In this document: positions 39,301 to 49,988 of the stretch, piece by piece
How the letters are laid out: each line of letters begins with the position of its first letter
Position numbering within the stretch: the stretch's first letter is position 1
Source of the DNA: Arsenicicoccus bolidensis DSM 15745
Lineage (GTDB): Bacteria; Actinomycetota; Actinomycetes; Actinomycetales; Dermatophilaceae
Direction of reading: 5' to 3'
Assembly: GCF_000426385.1 (NCBI RefSeq)
Contig: NZ_AUFG01000021.1
Location: 1 to 64,000 of the forward strand
DNA: 64,000 nucleotides
Notes under the pieces: generated by a model
The model's database searches: none
What the model was told of the DNA's origin: nothing
What the model saw: only the letters and a program-made list of their open reading frames with translations
Position numbers and translations under genes: made by a program

Positions 39301-42102
39301 GGTGCGGGCGGCGCTGCCGGAGGGTCCAACATGCCGCTCACCGTGCCGTCGGACGGCACGGTGGTCACCATCTCCTACACGATCGGCACCCACATGACGA
39401 CGGTGAAGACGTCCCGGGCCGGCTCGGCCCCCGACCTCGGCACCCAGCGGGCCGTCTGGGTCGCTCCGGACCTGATGGCGTGGCCCGCCGCGGCGGTGCC
39501 ACAGGGCACCGACCCCGCGCTCCTGCGGTGGCGCCTGCACTGGTCCCCGAGCGCGCGACTGGCGATGGACGCGGAGACGATCACCTCGCCCGACGGCGGC
39601 CAGGCCTCGCTCACGCGGGACCCGGCCGGGCTGCCGGCGGCCGTGCTGGCCGCCCACCCCGAGCTCGAGGGCTACCACGCCCTGCGGCTCGACCGGGCGG
39701 CGTCCCGCCAGGCCCCCGAGATCCTGCGCGGGCAGGTCGCGGTGGGCATGTACGACCACCTCGGCCGGCTCCAGGACGCCACGGGCGTGCAGATCGCACC
39801 GGTGATCGACGCGCTGTACGCGCCGCGCGCCACGGCCCGTTCCTACGGCGTGAGCTTCCGCGGCGCCACCCCCTCGTTCGCGGTGTGGGCGCCCACGGCG
39901 CAGCAGGTCACCCTCCTGTCGTGGCCCCGTGGCGCGGCGGCGGAGGCCCCCGTCAGCGCGGCGACGCGGACCCGGATGGATCGTGGGCAGGACGGAGCCT
40001 GGACGGCCACCCGGCCCGGGCTCAAGGACGCCCGCTACGCCTACGAGGTCGTCGTCTACGCGCCGACCACGCGCACGATCAAGACCAATGTCGTCACCGA
40101 CCCCTACTCGGTGGCACTCACCCCCGGCTCGGCGCGGTCCGTGGCGGTGGACCTCGCCGACCCCGCCCTTGCTCCCCGGTTGTGGCGGGACACCAGGGCG
40201 CCGGCCCTGAAGCAGTCCGTCGACTCGACGATCTACGAGCTGCACGTGCGTGACTTCTCGATCGGTGACGCCTCCGTGCCGGCCGCCCACCGGGGTTCCT
40301 ACCTCGCGTTCGCCGACGAGGGCGACGGCACCAAGCACCTCCGCTCGCTGGCCAAGGCGGGTCTCAACACCGTGCACCTGCTCCCGACCTTCGACATCGC
40401 GTCCATCCCCGAGGGGCGCGCCGACCAGCAGGCACCGGGATGCGACCTGGCGTCCATGGGGCCCGCGAGCGAGGGCCAGCAGGCCTGCATCACCAAGGTC
40501 GCCGACAAGGACGGCTACAACTGGGGCTACGACCCCCTGCACTGGATGGCGCCCGAGGGGTCCTACGCGTCCAGCGACGCGAGCGCCGACGGCGGCGCCC
40601 GGGTGGCGGAGTTCCGCACGATGGTCGGGGGGCTGCACCGCTCAGGCCTGCGGGTGGTCCTGGACCAGGTGTTCAACCACACCCCGGCCTCGGGGCAGGA
40701 CCCCAAGTCCGTCCTTGACCGCATCGTCCCCGGCTACTACCACCGCCTCGACGCCAAGGGCGCGGTCTACACCTCCACGTGCTGCCAGAACATCGCGACC
40801 GAGCACGCCATGGCAGAGAAGGCCATGGTCGACGCCGTCGTCCTGTGGGCCCGGCACTACAAGGTCGACGGCTTCCGCTTCGACCTCATGGGTCACCACA
40901 GCCGCGAGTCGATGGTCAAGGTGCGGTCCGCGCTCGACGCCCTGACGCCGGCCCGGGACGGTGTCGACGGCCGGAGCGTCTACGTCTACGGCGAGGGCTG
41001 GAACTTCGGCGAGGTCGCCGACGACGCGCTCTTCCGCCAGGCCACGCAGGGGCAGCTCGGTGGGACGGGGATCGGGGCGTTCAACGACCGGCTCCGCGAC
41101 GCCGTGCGCGGTGGCGGCCCGTTCGACGACGACCCCCGCGCCCAGGGCTTCGGCTCCGGAGTCGCGACCGACCCCAACGGGACCCCCGTCGCCGGCGGGG
41201 CCGCCGACCTGGCCAACGACACCGACCTCCTCCAGCTGGGCCTCGCCGGTCAGCTGCGGTCGTTCAGCTTCCGCTCCACGCGGGGGACGACGGTCACTGG
41301 TGAGCAGGTTGACTACAACGGTGCCAAGGCCGGCTATGCGGACCAGCCGGCCGAGTCGATCAGCTATGTCGACGCCCACGACAACGAGACGCTGTGGGAC
41401 GCACTGACCATGAAGCTGCCCCGCTCGACGAGCATGGCCGACCGGGTCCGGATGAACACCCTGTCCCTGTCGACGACGGCTCTCGGTCAGTCGCCCAGCT
41501 TCTGGCACGCCGGCGCCGACCTGCTCCGCAGCAAGAGCTTCGACCGGGACAGCTACAACAGCGGCGACTGGTTCAACACCCTCTCCTGGACGGGGGCGGA
41601 CAACGGCTTCGGCCACGGCCTGCCTCCCGCAGGCCCCAACAAGGCCAAGTGGGAGTTCATGCGCCCCTTGCTGGCCGACGCCTCGCTCAAGCCGTCCGCA
41701 GCGGACGTGCGGACCGCGACGACGCAGGCCCAGGACCTGCTGCGCCTGCGCTTCTCCACCCCGCTGTTCCGCCTGGGCACAGCCGACCAGATCAAGGCCA
41801 AGCTGAGCTATCCGGTCAGCGGCACCACCGACGCCCGGCCGGGCGTCGTCGTGATGCGGATCGACGACACCCGCGGCACGGCCGTCGACCCGGCCCTGGA
41901 CGGCGTGGTCGTGGTGTTCAACGCCACCCCCGAGGCGGTCAGCCAGCCGCTGCCGGGCCTCAAGCGCGCGACCATGACGCTGTCGCCCGTCCAGCAGCAG
42001 GGCGCCGACGCGGTCGTCCGGCAGTCCCGCTGGGACGCCGCGACGGGCGTCGCGACCGTTCCGGCGCGCACCGTGGCGGTGTTCGTCCAGCCGGCACGCT
42101 GA
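36304..42102 (+). CDS. Secreted bifunctional amylopullulanase
   Basis: The 1932-residue exported protein would digest starch, glycogen or pullulan outside the cell. GTG 36304 (AGGAG at 36294) gives a signal peptide ending near [11 protein letters not shown]. An X25-type module (about 40-130) precedes an alpha-amylase GH13 domain (about 160-700) with Asp-419 (FRID), Glu-453 (FGEVY) and Asp-523 (GNHD). An Ig-like segment and two more X25 modules (about 840-1040) follow. A CBM48-like region (about 1180) leads to a pullulanase GH13 domain with YNWGYDP, Asp-1527, Glu-1564 and Asp-1693, and a C-terminal beta domain. Both catalytic triads are complete. It matches the dual-domain pullulanase architecture of actinobacteria. 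Confidence 0.93.
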   Translation: MPLTIRRSARPALATLAALALAAIGLPQAPIAAAAAAAQTRTVTLVGSLQSELGCSDDWQPACEQTRLVAEPGTSTYQRTFDVPAGSYEVKTAINGTWEESYALDGTKGGDNAPLVLKGPARLQVTYDDTTHRTGIAPLGLAGGATTADKALAQDSLRPPTTRERFYFVMADRFANGDRGNDQGGLTGGRLETGLDPSDKGFYHGGDLAGLQQRLDYVKGLGTTAIWLTPSFKNRPVQGTGADASAGYHGYWVTDFTQIDPHLGTNAEMKALVAAAHAKGMKVYFDIITNHTADVLDYAQKQYSYVPKSAVPYRTAAGQAFDDRDYVNKQFPPLSAQSSFPYTPTYRTEADKTVRVPSWLNDPTMYHNRGDSTWAGESTTYGDFVGLDDLFTERPEVVDGMGDVYAAWVDLGIDGFRIDTVKHVNLEFWQRFSPRVLDHARSIGRKDFFMFGEVYDGDPKVTSTYTTAGKLPATLDFGFQGAAVAAAQGKATTGLRDLFAGDDYYTDADSNAYQLPTFLGNHDMGRVGMMLAKAGYTGGELLQRTRLANEIMYLTRGQPVTYYGDEQGFAGAGGDKDSRQDMFATKVQQYAEEPVIGGAPGSRDRYDRSAPLYRTISELSALRQANPALADGAQIHRYASDAAGIYAFSRIDRATGREYVVAVNNSTKAASASFSTYVRQRPFLPVHGTRSTLKSDKDGRVTATVPPLSVSVWSSTGSMTHRPAAPAVYLTSPGAGATVGGRAEISAAIPENTFAQVTFAYRPVGTSSWTTLGTDDNAPYRVFHDVSGLAKGTLLEYRAVAKDGTGNVSASSSYGIVGEPGTAPTPGGGVGPVTQPQAVSVPGTHNTEMGCSEDWAPACDQAQLALDAKDQVWKRTFTTIPAGQHSYKAAINRAWDENYGAGGVRGGTNIDYTAPGGNVTFYYDHATHHATSDAQGPIITAPGSYQAKLGCGGDWAPDCMRPWLQDPDGDGTYTWSSDQIPAGTYEFKVAHGLSWTESYGAGGAAGGSNMPLTVPSDGTVVTISYTIGTHMTTVKTSRAGSAPDLGTQRAVWVAPDLMAWPAAAVPQGTDPALLRWRLHWSPSARLAMDAETITSPDGGQASLTRDPAGLPAAVLAAHPELEGYHALRLDRAASRQAPEILRGQVAVGMYDHLGRLQDATGVQIAPVIDALYAPRATARSYGVSFRGATPSFAVWAPTAQQVTLLSWPRGAAAEAPVSAATRTRMDRGQDGAWTATRPGLKDARYAYEVVVYAPTTRTIKTNVVTDPYSVALTPGSARSVAVDLADPALAPRLWRDTRAPALKQSVDSTIYELHVRDFSIGDASVPAAHRGSYLAFADEGDGTKHLRSLAKAGLNTVHLLPTFDIASIPEGRADQQAPGCDLASMGPASEGQQACITKVADKDGYNWGYDPLHWMAPEGSYASSDASADGGARVAEFRTMVGGLHRSGLRVVLDQVFNHTPASGQDPKSVLDRIVPGYYHRLDAKGAVYTSTCCQNIATEHAMAEKAMVDAVVLWARHYKVDGFRFDLMGHHSRESMVKVRSALDALTPARDGVDGRSVYVYGEGWNFGEVADDALFRQATQGQLGGTGIGAFNDRLRDAVRGGGPFDDDPRAQGFGSGVATDPNGTPVAGGAADLANDTDLLQLGLAGQLRSFSFRSTRGTTVTGEQVDYNGAKAGYADQPAESISYVDAHDNETLWDALTMKLPRSTSMADRVRMNTLSLSTTALGQSPSFWHAGADLLRSKSFDRDSYNSGDWFNTLSWTGADNGFGHGLPPAGPNKAKWEFMRPLLADASLKPSAADVRTATTQAQDLLRLRFSTPLFRLGTADQIKAKLSYPVSGTTDARPGVVVMRIDDTRGTAVDPALDGVVVVFNATPEAVSQPLPGLKRATMTLSPVQQQGADAVVRQSRWDAATGVATVPARTVAVFVQPAR

Positions 42103-42140
42103 CCCGGCCGGGGGTCCGATCCCGTCCCTCGCGTCGGATC

Positions 42141-42203
42141 GGTCCACCGCGCGTGGTCGGTCCACCGCGCGTGGTCGGTCCACCGCGCGTGGTCGGTCCA
42201 CCG
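42141..42203. repeat. 18-bp tandem repeat after the amylopullulanase gene
   Basis: GGTCCACCGCGCGTGGTC occurs three times in perfect tandem (42141-42158, 42159-42176, 42177-42194) plus a partial fourth copy. Each unit contains a short CCAC/GTGG dyad, so the transcript could form several small hairpins. Confidence 0.85.
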
Positions 42204-42225
42204 CTCCGGGTCGGGCCCGCGGTCC

Positions 42226-42248
42226 GGCAGCCCGTGCACCGGGCTGCC
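42226..42248 (+). terminator. Hairpin terminator before the aldo/keto reductase gene
   Basis: GGCAGCCCG (42226-42234) pairs with CGGGCTGCC (42240-42248) around a 5-base loop. Together with the 18-bp repeat it separates the pullulanase gene from the next one. Confidence 0.5.
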
Positions 42249-42268
42249 AGACCGGCGAGACTGAGCTC

Positions 42269-43210
42269 ATGAACGAGCTGGTCTACGGATGCATGGGTCT
42301 GGGTGGCGACTGGGACGGCGAGGAGGTCACCCCCGAGGCGGTCGACGCGGCGGAGCGGGCCGTGCTGGCCGCGCTGGACGCGGGTATGACGACCTTCGAC
42401 CACGCCGACATCTATCGGCGCGGCAAGGCCGAGCGGGCGTTCGGGCTGGTGCTGCGCCGACACCCCGGGCTGCGGGATCGGATCCGCCTGCAGACCAAGG
42501 TGGGGATCACGTTGCCGTCGGACGACGTGGTCGGGCACTACGACCTGTCCGCCCAGGCCATCCGCACCCGGACCCTCGCGTGCCTCGAGCGACTGGGCGT
42601 GGACCACGTCGACACCCTGCTGCTCCACCGGCCGGACCCGCTGATGGTGCCGCAGGAGGCAGCCGACGCGTTGCACGGGCTCGTCGCCGACGGCCTGGTG
42701 GGCGCCGTCGGCGTCTCCAACTTCTCGGCGGCCCAGATGCGCTCCCTGCAGCGGCACCTGGACCTGCCCATCGCCGTCAACCAGCTCGAGCTGTCCCTGC
42801 ACCACCGGGGATTCGTGGAGGAGGGGATCTGCGTCAACACGGGGTCGTCCACCTCAGCGCCCTTCCCCGAGGGCACGCTCGAGCACTGCCAGGAGCACGG
42901 CGTGCAGGTCCAGGCGTGGGGGAGCCTGGCGCAGGGCCGCTACTCGGGTCGTCTGCCCGAGGACTCCGACGGCGGCGACCGGCGCACCGCCCGGCTCGTG
43001 CAGAGGCTGGCGGACGAGCTCCAGGCAACCCGGGAGGAGATCGTGCTCGGCTGGCTCATGAAGCACCCCGCCCGCATCGCGCCCGTGGTGGGCAGCACCG
43101 ACCCGGGCCGCATCGCCGCCTGCGCGGGCGCCCGACGCGTGGCCGAGGAGCTGAGCCGGCAGCAGTGGTACGCCCTGCTTACCTCTGCGCGCGGGGTGGC
43201 CGTGCCCTGA
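42269..43210 (+). CDS. Aldo/keto reductase, YdhF/YcsN-like
   Basis: The 313-residue protein has the AKR barrel with Asp and Tyr in [12 protein letters not shown], Lys in LQTKVGI and His in LLLHRPDP, the catalytic tetrad of NADPH-dependent carbonyl reductases. The GRYSG and [13 protein letters not shown] segments near the end bind cofactor. ATG 42269 follows the terminator region. The last 32 bp overlap the convergent transporter gene. Substrate is unknown. Confidence 0.88.
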   Translation: MNELVYGCMGLGGDWDGEEVTPEAVDAAERAVLAALDAGMTTFDHADIYRRGKAERAFGLVLRRHPGLRDRIRLQTKVGITLPSDDVVGHYDLSAQAIRTRTLACLERLGVDHVDTLLLHRPDPLMVPQEAADALHGLVADGLVGAVGVSNFSAAQMRSLQRHLDLPIAVNQLELSLHHRGFVEEGICVNTGSSTSAPFPEGTLEHCQEHGVQVQAWGSLAQGRYSGRLPEDSDGGDRRTARLVQRLADELQATREEIVLGWLMKHPARIAPVVGSTDPGRIAACAGARRVAEELSRQQWYALLTSARGVAVP

Positions 43211-44492
43211 CGGGGTGGGTCCGTCGTCCCTCCTTCCTCGCCGCAGGGAGGTAGCCGAGCAGGCCGAGGACCGAGACGAGGCCACCGACGACCATGGCGG
43301 TCGCGATGCTCGTCCGGCCGGCCACGAGGCCCAGCACCGGTGACCAGGCAGCGGCCGCCGCGAAGAAGACCAGGGAGTTCAGCGACAGCACAGTCGCGCG
43401 GTTGGCGGAGGTGGCCTCGCGGTGCAGCAGCGCGTTGTGGGCGACGCCCGCGGCGCCGTGCAGGCCGTAGGTGAACAGGTAGGCCGCGACCAGGGCGACG
43501 GGTCCAGCGGCCAGCCCCATCACGAGCGCACCCAGACCGTTGAGCACCCGGGCGAGGATGGCCGTGCGCGCCACCCCTATGCGTCGGTGGAGCCGCCCGG
43601 CCAGGGACGAGCCCACGGCGAACACCGCCCAACCGGCCGCCGACACCGGTCCGATCCATCGACCCGCCGCGGCCGCCCCACCCAGCTGCTCGGACAGGCG
43701 CAGGCTGAGGAGCGTCTCGAAGACGACCAGCGCTGCGCACCAACCAATCTCGACGGCGACGATCCCGGCCAGCACCCGGTTGTGGACGACGAGCCGGACG
43801 CTGTCCGCGATCACGGCTGGGGTCTCGCGCAGCGAGGCGGCGACCTGACGCAGCGCCGCACGGTGAGGGGAGGGTGGATGGACCGAACCGACCATGCCCG
43901 CGACGCCTCGTGGCCGCTCGCGGAGCAGCGCCGCCGTCGCCACGAGGTGCGCCACGCAGAGGACGGCATAGAGGACCAGCGGGAGGAGCAGGGCGCTGTG
44001 GTCACGCCAGGGGTGCCAGGCCACCAGGGCGCCCGACAGGACGGAACCGCCGGCGATGGTGATCCCGAGGATGGTGCCCTGCGCGGCGAGGTCGCCGGCC
44101 ACCTCGGCGTCGGGATCGGCCTCGTGGACGACATCGACGAACCACGCCTCGAGGGGGCCGGAGTCGAGGGCGCGATAGACCCCCATCAGGGCGGCGGCCA
44201 CCGCGAAGGCCCAGAAGCTGTCCGCCAGCAGGTAGGCGACGGCCGCGATGACGTTGACGACCCCGGCGACGAGCAGGAGGGGCCGGCGGCCAAACGCATC
44301 TGCGAAGCCGGACGAGGGCAGCTCGAGCAGGATGACGGCGACGCCCTGGAAGGAGACGTAGGAGAGCGTCTCGGCGACGGTCAGGCCGCGCTCCCGGGCT
44401 ACGAGCGCGAACAGGCCCACGACGAGCCCCACCGGCGCCCACCGGGTCGCGCTGAGGGTCAGGAAGACGGTGCGGGGGGAGAGGGTGGGCAT
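43179..44492 (-). CDS. MFS family transporter
   Basis: The 437-residue integral membrane protein has about twelve hydrophobic segments and a GFADAFGRRPLLL loop matching the MFS motif A between helices 2 and 3. AGGAG stands 5 bp before ATG 44492. It lies downstream of the ArsR-like regulator in the same direction, so it is probably the efflux pump that regulator controls. Substrate cannot be told. Its 3' end overlaps the aldo/keto reductase gene by 32 bp. Confidence 0.85.
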   Translation of the reverse strand: MPTLSPRTVFLTLSATRWAPVGLVVGLFALVARERGLTVAETLSYVSFQGVAVILLELPSSGFADAFGRRPLLLVAGVVNVIAAVAYLLADSFWAFAVAAALMGVYRALDSGPLEAWFVDVVHEADPDAEVAGDLAAQGTILGITIAGGSVLSGALVAWHPWRDHSALLLPLVLYAVLCVAHLVATAALLRERPRGVAGMVGSVHPPSPHRAALRQVAASLRETPAVIADSVRLVVHNRVLAGIVAVEIGWCAALVVFETLLSLRLSEQLGGAAAAGRWIGPVSAAGWAVFAVGSSLAGRLHRRIGVARTAILARVLNGLGALVMGLAAGPVALVAAYLFTYGLHGAAGVAHNALLHREATSANRATVLSLNSLVFFAAAAAWSPVLGLVAGRTSIATAMVVGGLVSVLGLLGYLPAARKEGRRTHPVRARPPRAQR

Positions 44493-44529
44493 GACGGCTC
44501 CTACGCCGATTGGTCAGTTCGCGACGGGC

Positions 44530-44636
44530 GGGGTGTCGGGACGTGACCGGTCGGCGGTGGTGGGGTGTCGGGACGTGACCGGTCGGCGGTGGCGGGGTGT
44601 CGGGACGTGACCGGTGGGGTGTCGGGACGTGACCGG
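44530..44636. repeat. Four copies of a 21-bp direct repeat
   Basis: The core GGGGTGTCGGGACGTGACC plus GG occurs at 44530-44550, 44562-44582, 44594-44614 and 44616-44636, so periods are 32, 32 and 22 bp. The array lies between the regulator gene and the transporter gene in a region that appears non-coding. Confidence 0.9.
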
Positions 44637-44650
44637 TCGGCGGGTGGGGG

Positions 44651-45250
44651 TCAGCGGCGACGAGGGGTCTTGTCGAGGTCGATCGGGTAGGCGACGTAGT
44701 AGAAGGAGACCCGCTTGGCCTCGGGGTTGCCCTGCCCGGCCGTGCGGTAGGAGTCGGCCAGCTCTGAGACCTTGTCCCGCAGCTCGGCCAGCTGGGCGTC
44801 GGTGACGACGAGCATGGTGTCGTTCATGGAGGCGGCGTCCTGCCAGGAGGCGGGCCAGCGGTGCCGGGCGTCCAGCCACGCCCCGAACTTGTCGTGGAAG
44901 TGCTGCAGCCAGTCACGCTCCAGCCACCCGAGCGCCGTGTCGGCGTCCTCGTCGTCGAGGAACTCGCTGGGGTTGACCATGGTCAGGTCGGCGGACGCGG
45001 CCCAGAGACGGCGTCGGCCCTGCCGGTCGCCCACCTCGGTCACGAGACCGACCTCCTCGAGCTTGCGGAGGTGGTATGACGTCGCGCCGCTGTTGGTGCC
45101 CATCACCTTGGCGAGCGCCGTTGCGGTCGCAGGGCCCTCGCGTCGCAGTGCCCCCACCAGCCGCGATCGCAGCGGGTGCGCGAGGACCTTGACGGCCGTG
45201 GCGGTGAGCCGGACCGATGACAGCGGGGGAGGGGGCGGCGGGATCGTCAT
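44651..45250 (-). CDS. ArsR-like winged-helix regulator
   Basis: The 199-residue protein has an N-terminal winged helix with VLAHPLRSRLVGAL, ALAKVMGTNSGATSYHLRKLEEVGLV, the layout of ArsR/HTH_20 repressors. A C-terminal part of about 100 residues (FHDKFGAWLDA, AYPID) may sense a ligand. I chose ATG 45250 because the upstream in-frame extension would cover the repeat operator. No Shine-Dalgarno is visible before it. The MFS gene lies downstream, suggesting a regulator-pump unit. Confidence 0.85.
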   Translation of the reverse strand: MTIPPPPPPLSSVRLTATAVKVLAHPLRSRLVGALRREGPATATALAKVMGTNSGATSYHLRKLEEVGLVTEVGDRQGRRRLWAASADLTMVNPSEFLDDEDADTALGWLERDWLQHFHDKFGAWLDARHRWPASWQDAASMNDTMLVVTDAQLAELRDKVSELADSYRTAGQGNPEAKRVSFYYVAYPIDLDKTPRRR

Positions 45251-45253
45251 ACG

Positions 45254-45299
45254 TGCACAATAACTTTGCACACTCTGTTTGCACAATAGTTTTGCACAA
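45254..45299. promoter_or_regulatory. Four TGCACA boxes at 13-bp period, candidate operator
   Basis: TGCACA starts at 45254, 45267, 45280 and 45293, an exact 13-bp period, in an AT-rich stretch directly upstream of the ArsR-like gene. The first and third units share TGCACAATA. The spacing and position suggest a repressor array overlapping the promoter of the regulator-transporter unit. Confidence 0.7.
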
Positions 45300-45358
45300 A
45301 CACCGTGGACCCCTGTCCTCCCAGGTCAGGGGCCGTATGACGGGTCCCGCGCCACCGT

Positions 45359-45387
45359 TTGGGGTCGCACCGGGCAGCCGGTAGACT
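45359..45387 (+). promoter_or_regulatory. Candidate rplM-rpsI promoter
   Basis: TAGACT (45382-45387) with TTGGGG (45359-45364) 17 bp upstream is the best promoter pair in the gap before rplM. The leader of about 105 bp holds a short CCTCTGCGGG region that may pair. Confidence 0.45.
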
Positions 45388-45497
45388 TGAGGACTGTTGT
45401 GCCGTGTGCCCTCTGCGGGCATGCACCCCAGCGCAGGTCGCCGGGAGCTCACGGCATACCGCCGATAGACACTCATCGAACGTAAGGCAGAAACACC

Positions 45498-45941
45498 GTG
45501 CGTACGTACACCCCGAAGCCGGGCGAGGTCACTCGCACCTGGCACGTGATCGACGCGACCGACGTCGTGCTTGGCCGTCTGGCCGTCCAGGCCGCCACGC
45601 TCCTGCGTGGCAAGCACAAGGCGACCTTCGCCCCCCACGTGGACATGGGCGACTTCGTCATCATCATCAACGCCGAGAAGGTCGCCCTCACCGGCGCCAA
45701 GCTCGAGAAGAAGCGGGCCTACCGCCACTCCGGCTACCCGGGTGGTCTGAAGAGCCAGAGCTACGCCGAGCTGCTCGACAAGGACCCCACCCGGGCCGTC
45801 GAGAAGGCCATCCGCGGCATGCTGCCGAAGAACTCGCTGGCCCGCCAGCAGCTGACCAAGCTCAAGGTCTACACCGGCGACAAGCACCCGCACCAGGCCC
45901 AGCAGCCTGTCCCCTTCGAGATCACCCAGGTCGCGCAGTAA
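45498..45941 (+). CDS. rplM: 50S ribosomal protein L13
   Basis: The 147-residue L13 is an early 23S rRNA binder. [28 protein letters not shown] and [11 protein letters not shown] are standard. GTG 45498 is used, with AAGGCAG upstream. rpsI follows after 42 bp, the usual L13-S9 pair. Confidence 0.98.
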   Translation: MRTYTPKPGEVTRTWHVIDATDVVLGRLAVQAATLLRGKHKATFAPHVDMGDFVIIINAEKVALTGAKLEKKRAYRHSGYPGGLKSQSYAELLDKDPTRAVEKAIRGMLPKNSLARQQLTKLKVYTGDKHPHQAQQPVPFEITQVAQ

Positions 45942-45983
45942 TCCGCCTCGCGCGACGCTGCCGTAGAGATTTAAGGAAACAAC

Positions 45984-46487
45984 GTGGCTGACACCAGCAT
46001 CGACGTCGAGAACGTTCTCGACACCGACGAGCCCGAGCTCACCGAGTACACCAGCGAGTCCTCGACCGCGGTCGAGCCCGCCCGCAAGCCCTCCGCCTCC
46101 GCCCCCGGCGCGGCGACCGGTCGTCGCAAGCAGGCCATCGCCCGCGTGCGCATCGTCCCCGGCACCGGCGAGTGGAAGATCAACGGCCGCACCCTGGAGG
46201 AGTATTTCCCCAACAAGGTGCACCAGCAGATCGTCAACGAGCCCCTCAAGGTGCTCGAGCTCGACGGCGCCTACGACGTGCTCGTGCGCGTACACGGCGG
46301 TGGCCCCTCCGGCCAGGCCGGCGCGGTCCGCCTCGGCGTGGCCCGCTCGCTCAACGGTGTCGACGAGGAGCTGAACCGTCCGACCCTCAAGAAGGCCGGC
46401 TTCCTCACCCGCGACGCCCGCGTGCCCGAGCGCAAGAAGGCCGGTCTCAAGAAGGCCCGCAAGGCTCCGCAGTACTCCAAGCGCTGA
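45984..46487 (+). CDS. rpsI: 30S ribosomal protein S9
   Basis: The 167-residue S9 reaches the P-site tRNA with its C-terminal KAPQYSKR tail. [24 protein letters not shown] is the core start. An acidic N-terminal extension of about 45 residues precedes it, as in other actinobacteria. GTG 45984 follows AAGGAAA. Confidence 0.98.
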   Translation: MADTSIDVENVLDTDEPELTEYTSESSTAVEPARKPSASAPGAATGRRKQAIARVRIVPGTGEWKINGRTLEEYFPNKVHQQIVNEPLKVLELDGAYDVLVRVHGGGPSGQAGAVRLGVARSLNGVDEELNRPTLKKAGFLTRDARVPERKKAGLKKARKAPQYSKR

Positions 46488-46519
46488 TCTGATTCCGCGC
46501 CGCACCGGCCCTGCGCCAT

Positions 46520-46557
46520 CGAACGGCGGTCGCCCCTCTCGGGGCGGCCGCCGTTCG
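46520..46557 (+). terminator. Hairpin terminator after rpsI
   Basis: CGAACGGCGGTCGCCCC (46520-46536) pairs with GGGGCGGCCGCCGTTCG (46541-46557) over 17 bp with one G-T pair. Confidence 0.8.
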
Positions 46558-46670
46558 GCGTGCCGGGGGCGATGCGGACGCCGTCGACCCCTCGCGTAGT
46601 ACGGTCGAGGGCAGACCACTCTCAGCTGACCGGGTCCGCCCTCGCGCGGCCCGACGACGAAAGGCCTCCT

Positions 46671-48029
46671 GTGGCTCGACTTTTCGGCACGGACGGCGTC
46701 CGCGGCCTCGCCAACCGGGACATCACCGCGGACCTGGCCCTGCACCTGTCGGTGGCGGCCGCGAGGACGCTCGGCGACAAGGGGGCCTTCGGTGGCCAGC
46801 GGTCCGTGGCGGTCGTCGGCCGCGACCCCCGCGCCTCGGGCGAGTTCCTGGGTGCGGCGGTCTGCGCGGGCCTCGCGTCGGCGGGCGTCGATGTCCTCGA
46901 CGCGGGCGTGCTGCCCACCCCGGCCATCGCCTATCTCACGGCCCGCATGAACGCCTCGATCGGCGCCGTGCTGTCGGCCTCGCACAACGCGATGCCCGAC
47001 AACGGCATCAAGTTCCTCGCCAAGGGCGGGCACAAGCTCTCGGACGCGCAGGAGGACGAGATCCTCGAGCGCCTGGACGCCGAGCAGCAGTCCGCGGGTG
47101 AGCGTCCGACCGGTGCCGCGGTCGGACGCATCCGGCCGTTCCCGCAGGGCGCCGATTTCTACATGGAGCACCTGCTCGAGGCGGTCCCGACCCGTCTGGA
47201 CGGCCTGCACCTCGTGGTCGACGCGGCGCACGGCGCGGCCAGCCAGGTCGGTCCCGAGGTGTTCGAGCGGGCCGGTGCCACGGTCGACGTGATCGGCGCC
47301 TCCCCGGACGGCCTCAACATCAACGACGGCTACGGCTCCACCCACCTCGACCGCCTTTCCGAGGCGGTCGTCGCTCGCGGCGCCGACCTCGGCTTCGCCT
47401 GGGACGGCGACGCTGACCGGTGCCTCGCGGTCGACGCGCAGGGCACGGTCGTCGACGGCGACCAGATCATGTCGATCCTCGCGCTGGCCCTCAAGGAGCA
47501 GGGACGCCTGGCGGGCGACACCCTCGTCGTGACGGTGATGAGCAACCTCGGCCTGCTGCAGGCGATGGAGCGCCAGGGCGTGGCCATCCGCCAGACCGGC
47601 GTCGGCGACCGCTACGTCCTGGAGGACATGCGGGCCAACGGCCTGTCGCTCGGCGGCGAGCAGTCGGGTCACGTGATCATGCTCGACCACGGCACCACGG
47701 GTGACGGGGTCCTGACCGCCCTCATGCTGGCGGCGCGGGTCGTCGAGTCGGGGCGCTCGCTGGCCGAGCTCGCCTCCGTCATGACCCGCCTGCCGCAGAC
47801 CCTCGTCAACGTCAAGGGCGTCGACAAGGACGCCGTGGACCGCAACGACGCCGTCAAGATCGCCGTCGCCGAGGTCGAGAACGAGCTGCAGGGCTCGGGC
47901 CGGGTGCTGCTGCGCAAGTCGGGGACCGAGCCCCTCGTGCGCGTGATGGTGGAGGCGCAGACCGAGGAGCACGCCAGGCAGGCCGCGGAGCGCCTCGCCA
48001 AGGTCGTCAAGGACAACCTCTCGCTGTGA
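46671..48029 (+). CDS. glmM: Phosphoglucosamine mutase
   Basis: The 452-residue enzyme converts glucosamine-6-phosphate to glucosamine-1-phosphate for cell wall precursor synthesis. The catalytic phosphoserine lies in [14 protein letters not shown], Mg is bound by DGDADR, and GGEQSGH and [12 protein letters not shown] bind substrate. GTG 46671 ([14 protein letters not shown]) is the family start; the longer frame runs into the terminator gap. Position after rplM-rpsI is conserved. Confidence 0.96.
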   Translation: MARLFGTDGVRGLANRDITADLALHLSVAAARTLGDKGAFGGQRSVAVVGRDPRASGEFLGAAVCAGLASAGVDVLDAGVLPTPAIAYLTARMNASIGAVLSASHNAMPDNGIKFLAKGGHKLSDAQEDEILERLDAEQQSAGERPTGAAVGRIRPFPQGADFYMEHLLEAVPTRLDGLHLVVDAAHGAASQVGPEVFERAGATVDVIGASPDGLNINDGYGSTHLDRLSEAVVARGADLGFAWDGDADRCLAVDAQGTVVDGDQIMSILALALKEQGRLAGDTLVVTVMSNLGLLQAMERQGVAIRQTGVGDRYVLEDMRANGLSLGGEQSGHVIMLDHGTTGDGVLTALMLAARVVESGRSLAELASVMTRLPQTLVNVKGVDKDAVDRNDAVKIAVAEVENELQGSGRVLLRKSGTEPLVRVMVEAQTEEHARQAAERLAKVVKDNLSL

Positions 48030-48086
48030 CCGGGCCTGAGCGGCCCCGCCCGGCCATGGCTGTGTCGATGGCCCCGGCCGGCAGGA

Positions 48087-48132
48087 TCCGCCTGGGTTCG
48101 ACACATCGGCCTGCGGTGCCAACCCAGGCGGA
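48087..48132. terminator. Hairpin between convergent glmM and Lrp gene
   Basis: TCCGCCTGGGTT (48087-48098) is exactly complementary to AACCCAGGCGGA (48121-48132). A second possible pairing, TGTGTCGA (48061-48068) with TCGACACA (48098-48105), competes with it. The position between convergent genes suits a two-way terminator. Confidence 0.6.
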
Positions 48133-48151
48133 CGTGACTACCTGAGGTAGG

Positions 48152-48625
48152 TCAGGGGAAGGACGGGACCTCGCCGCGCGACTCGGCAAAGATCAGCAGG
48201 GTCCGCGTGCTGGTCACCCCGGGGATGGTCTGGATGCGGTCGAAGACCACCGACCGCAGCGCCGCGTTGTCCTGCGCCCGCACGAGCACGATGACGTCGT
48301 ACTCCGCAGCCACGAGCGCCACGTGCTCGACGCACGGCACCTGGACGAGCGCGTCGCGGACCTCCCGCCAGGAGTTCTGCTCGACCGACACCAGGACGTA
48401 CGCCGACGTGCCCAGCCCGGCCGCCTCGGGGTTGACGCGCACGGTGAAGCCGTCGACCACGCCCTGCTCGACCAGCCGGTCCAGCCGGGCATAGGCGGTG
48501 GCGCGCGACACGTGCAGCCGCTCGGCGATGGTGCGCAGCGACTGCCGCCCGTCGTCCACCAGGGCGCCCAGCAGCGCGCGGTCGACCTCGTCGAGCGGTG
48601 CGTTCGTCCGCGTCTCGTCAGACAT
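48152..48625 (-). CDS. Lrp/AsnC family transcriptional regulator
   Basis: The 157-residue protein has an N-terminal helix-turn-helix (LLGALVDDGRQSLRTIAERLHVSRATAYARLDRL) and a RAM ligand domain (GTSAYVLVSVE, VALVAAEYDVIVLV). It is divergent from the E1alpha-E1beta-E2 operon, the arrangement known for bkd and pdh genes with Lrp-type control. Branched-chain amino acids or their keto acids are likely effectors; this is inference. The 121-bp gap holds both promoters. Confidence 0.92.
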   Translation of the reverse strand: MSDETRTNAPLDEVDRALLGALVDDGRQSLRTIAERLHVSRATAYARLDRLVEQGVVDGFTVRVNPEAAGLGTSAYVLVSVEQNSWREVRDALVQVPCVEHVALVAAEYDVIVLVRAQDNAALRSVVFDRIQTIPGVTSTRTLLIFAESRGEVPSFP

Positions 48626-48746
48626 GTGGCCCCCATCCGGTCGGTTGGAGAGCCGATCGTCCGGTTCTCCGCCGCCTCATTGAACCATCGGGCCGGCGGG
48701 GCGCACCATGGCGTCACCCCGCTCCACGACATACCGGAGGCTGTCG

Positions 48747-49984
<1,238 letters not shown>

Positions 49985-49988
<4 letters not shown>

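Noticed and set aside
42141-42203. CRISPR-like array
   Set aside because: Units are in direct contact with no spacers and no cas genes are near. The array at 44530-44636 also has repeated, not unique, spacers.
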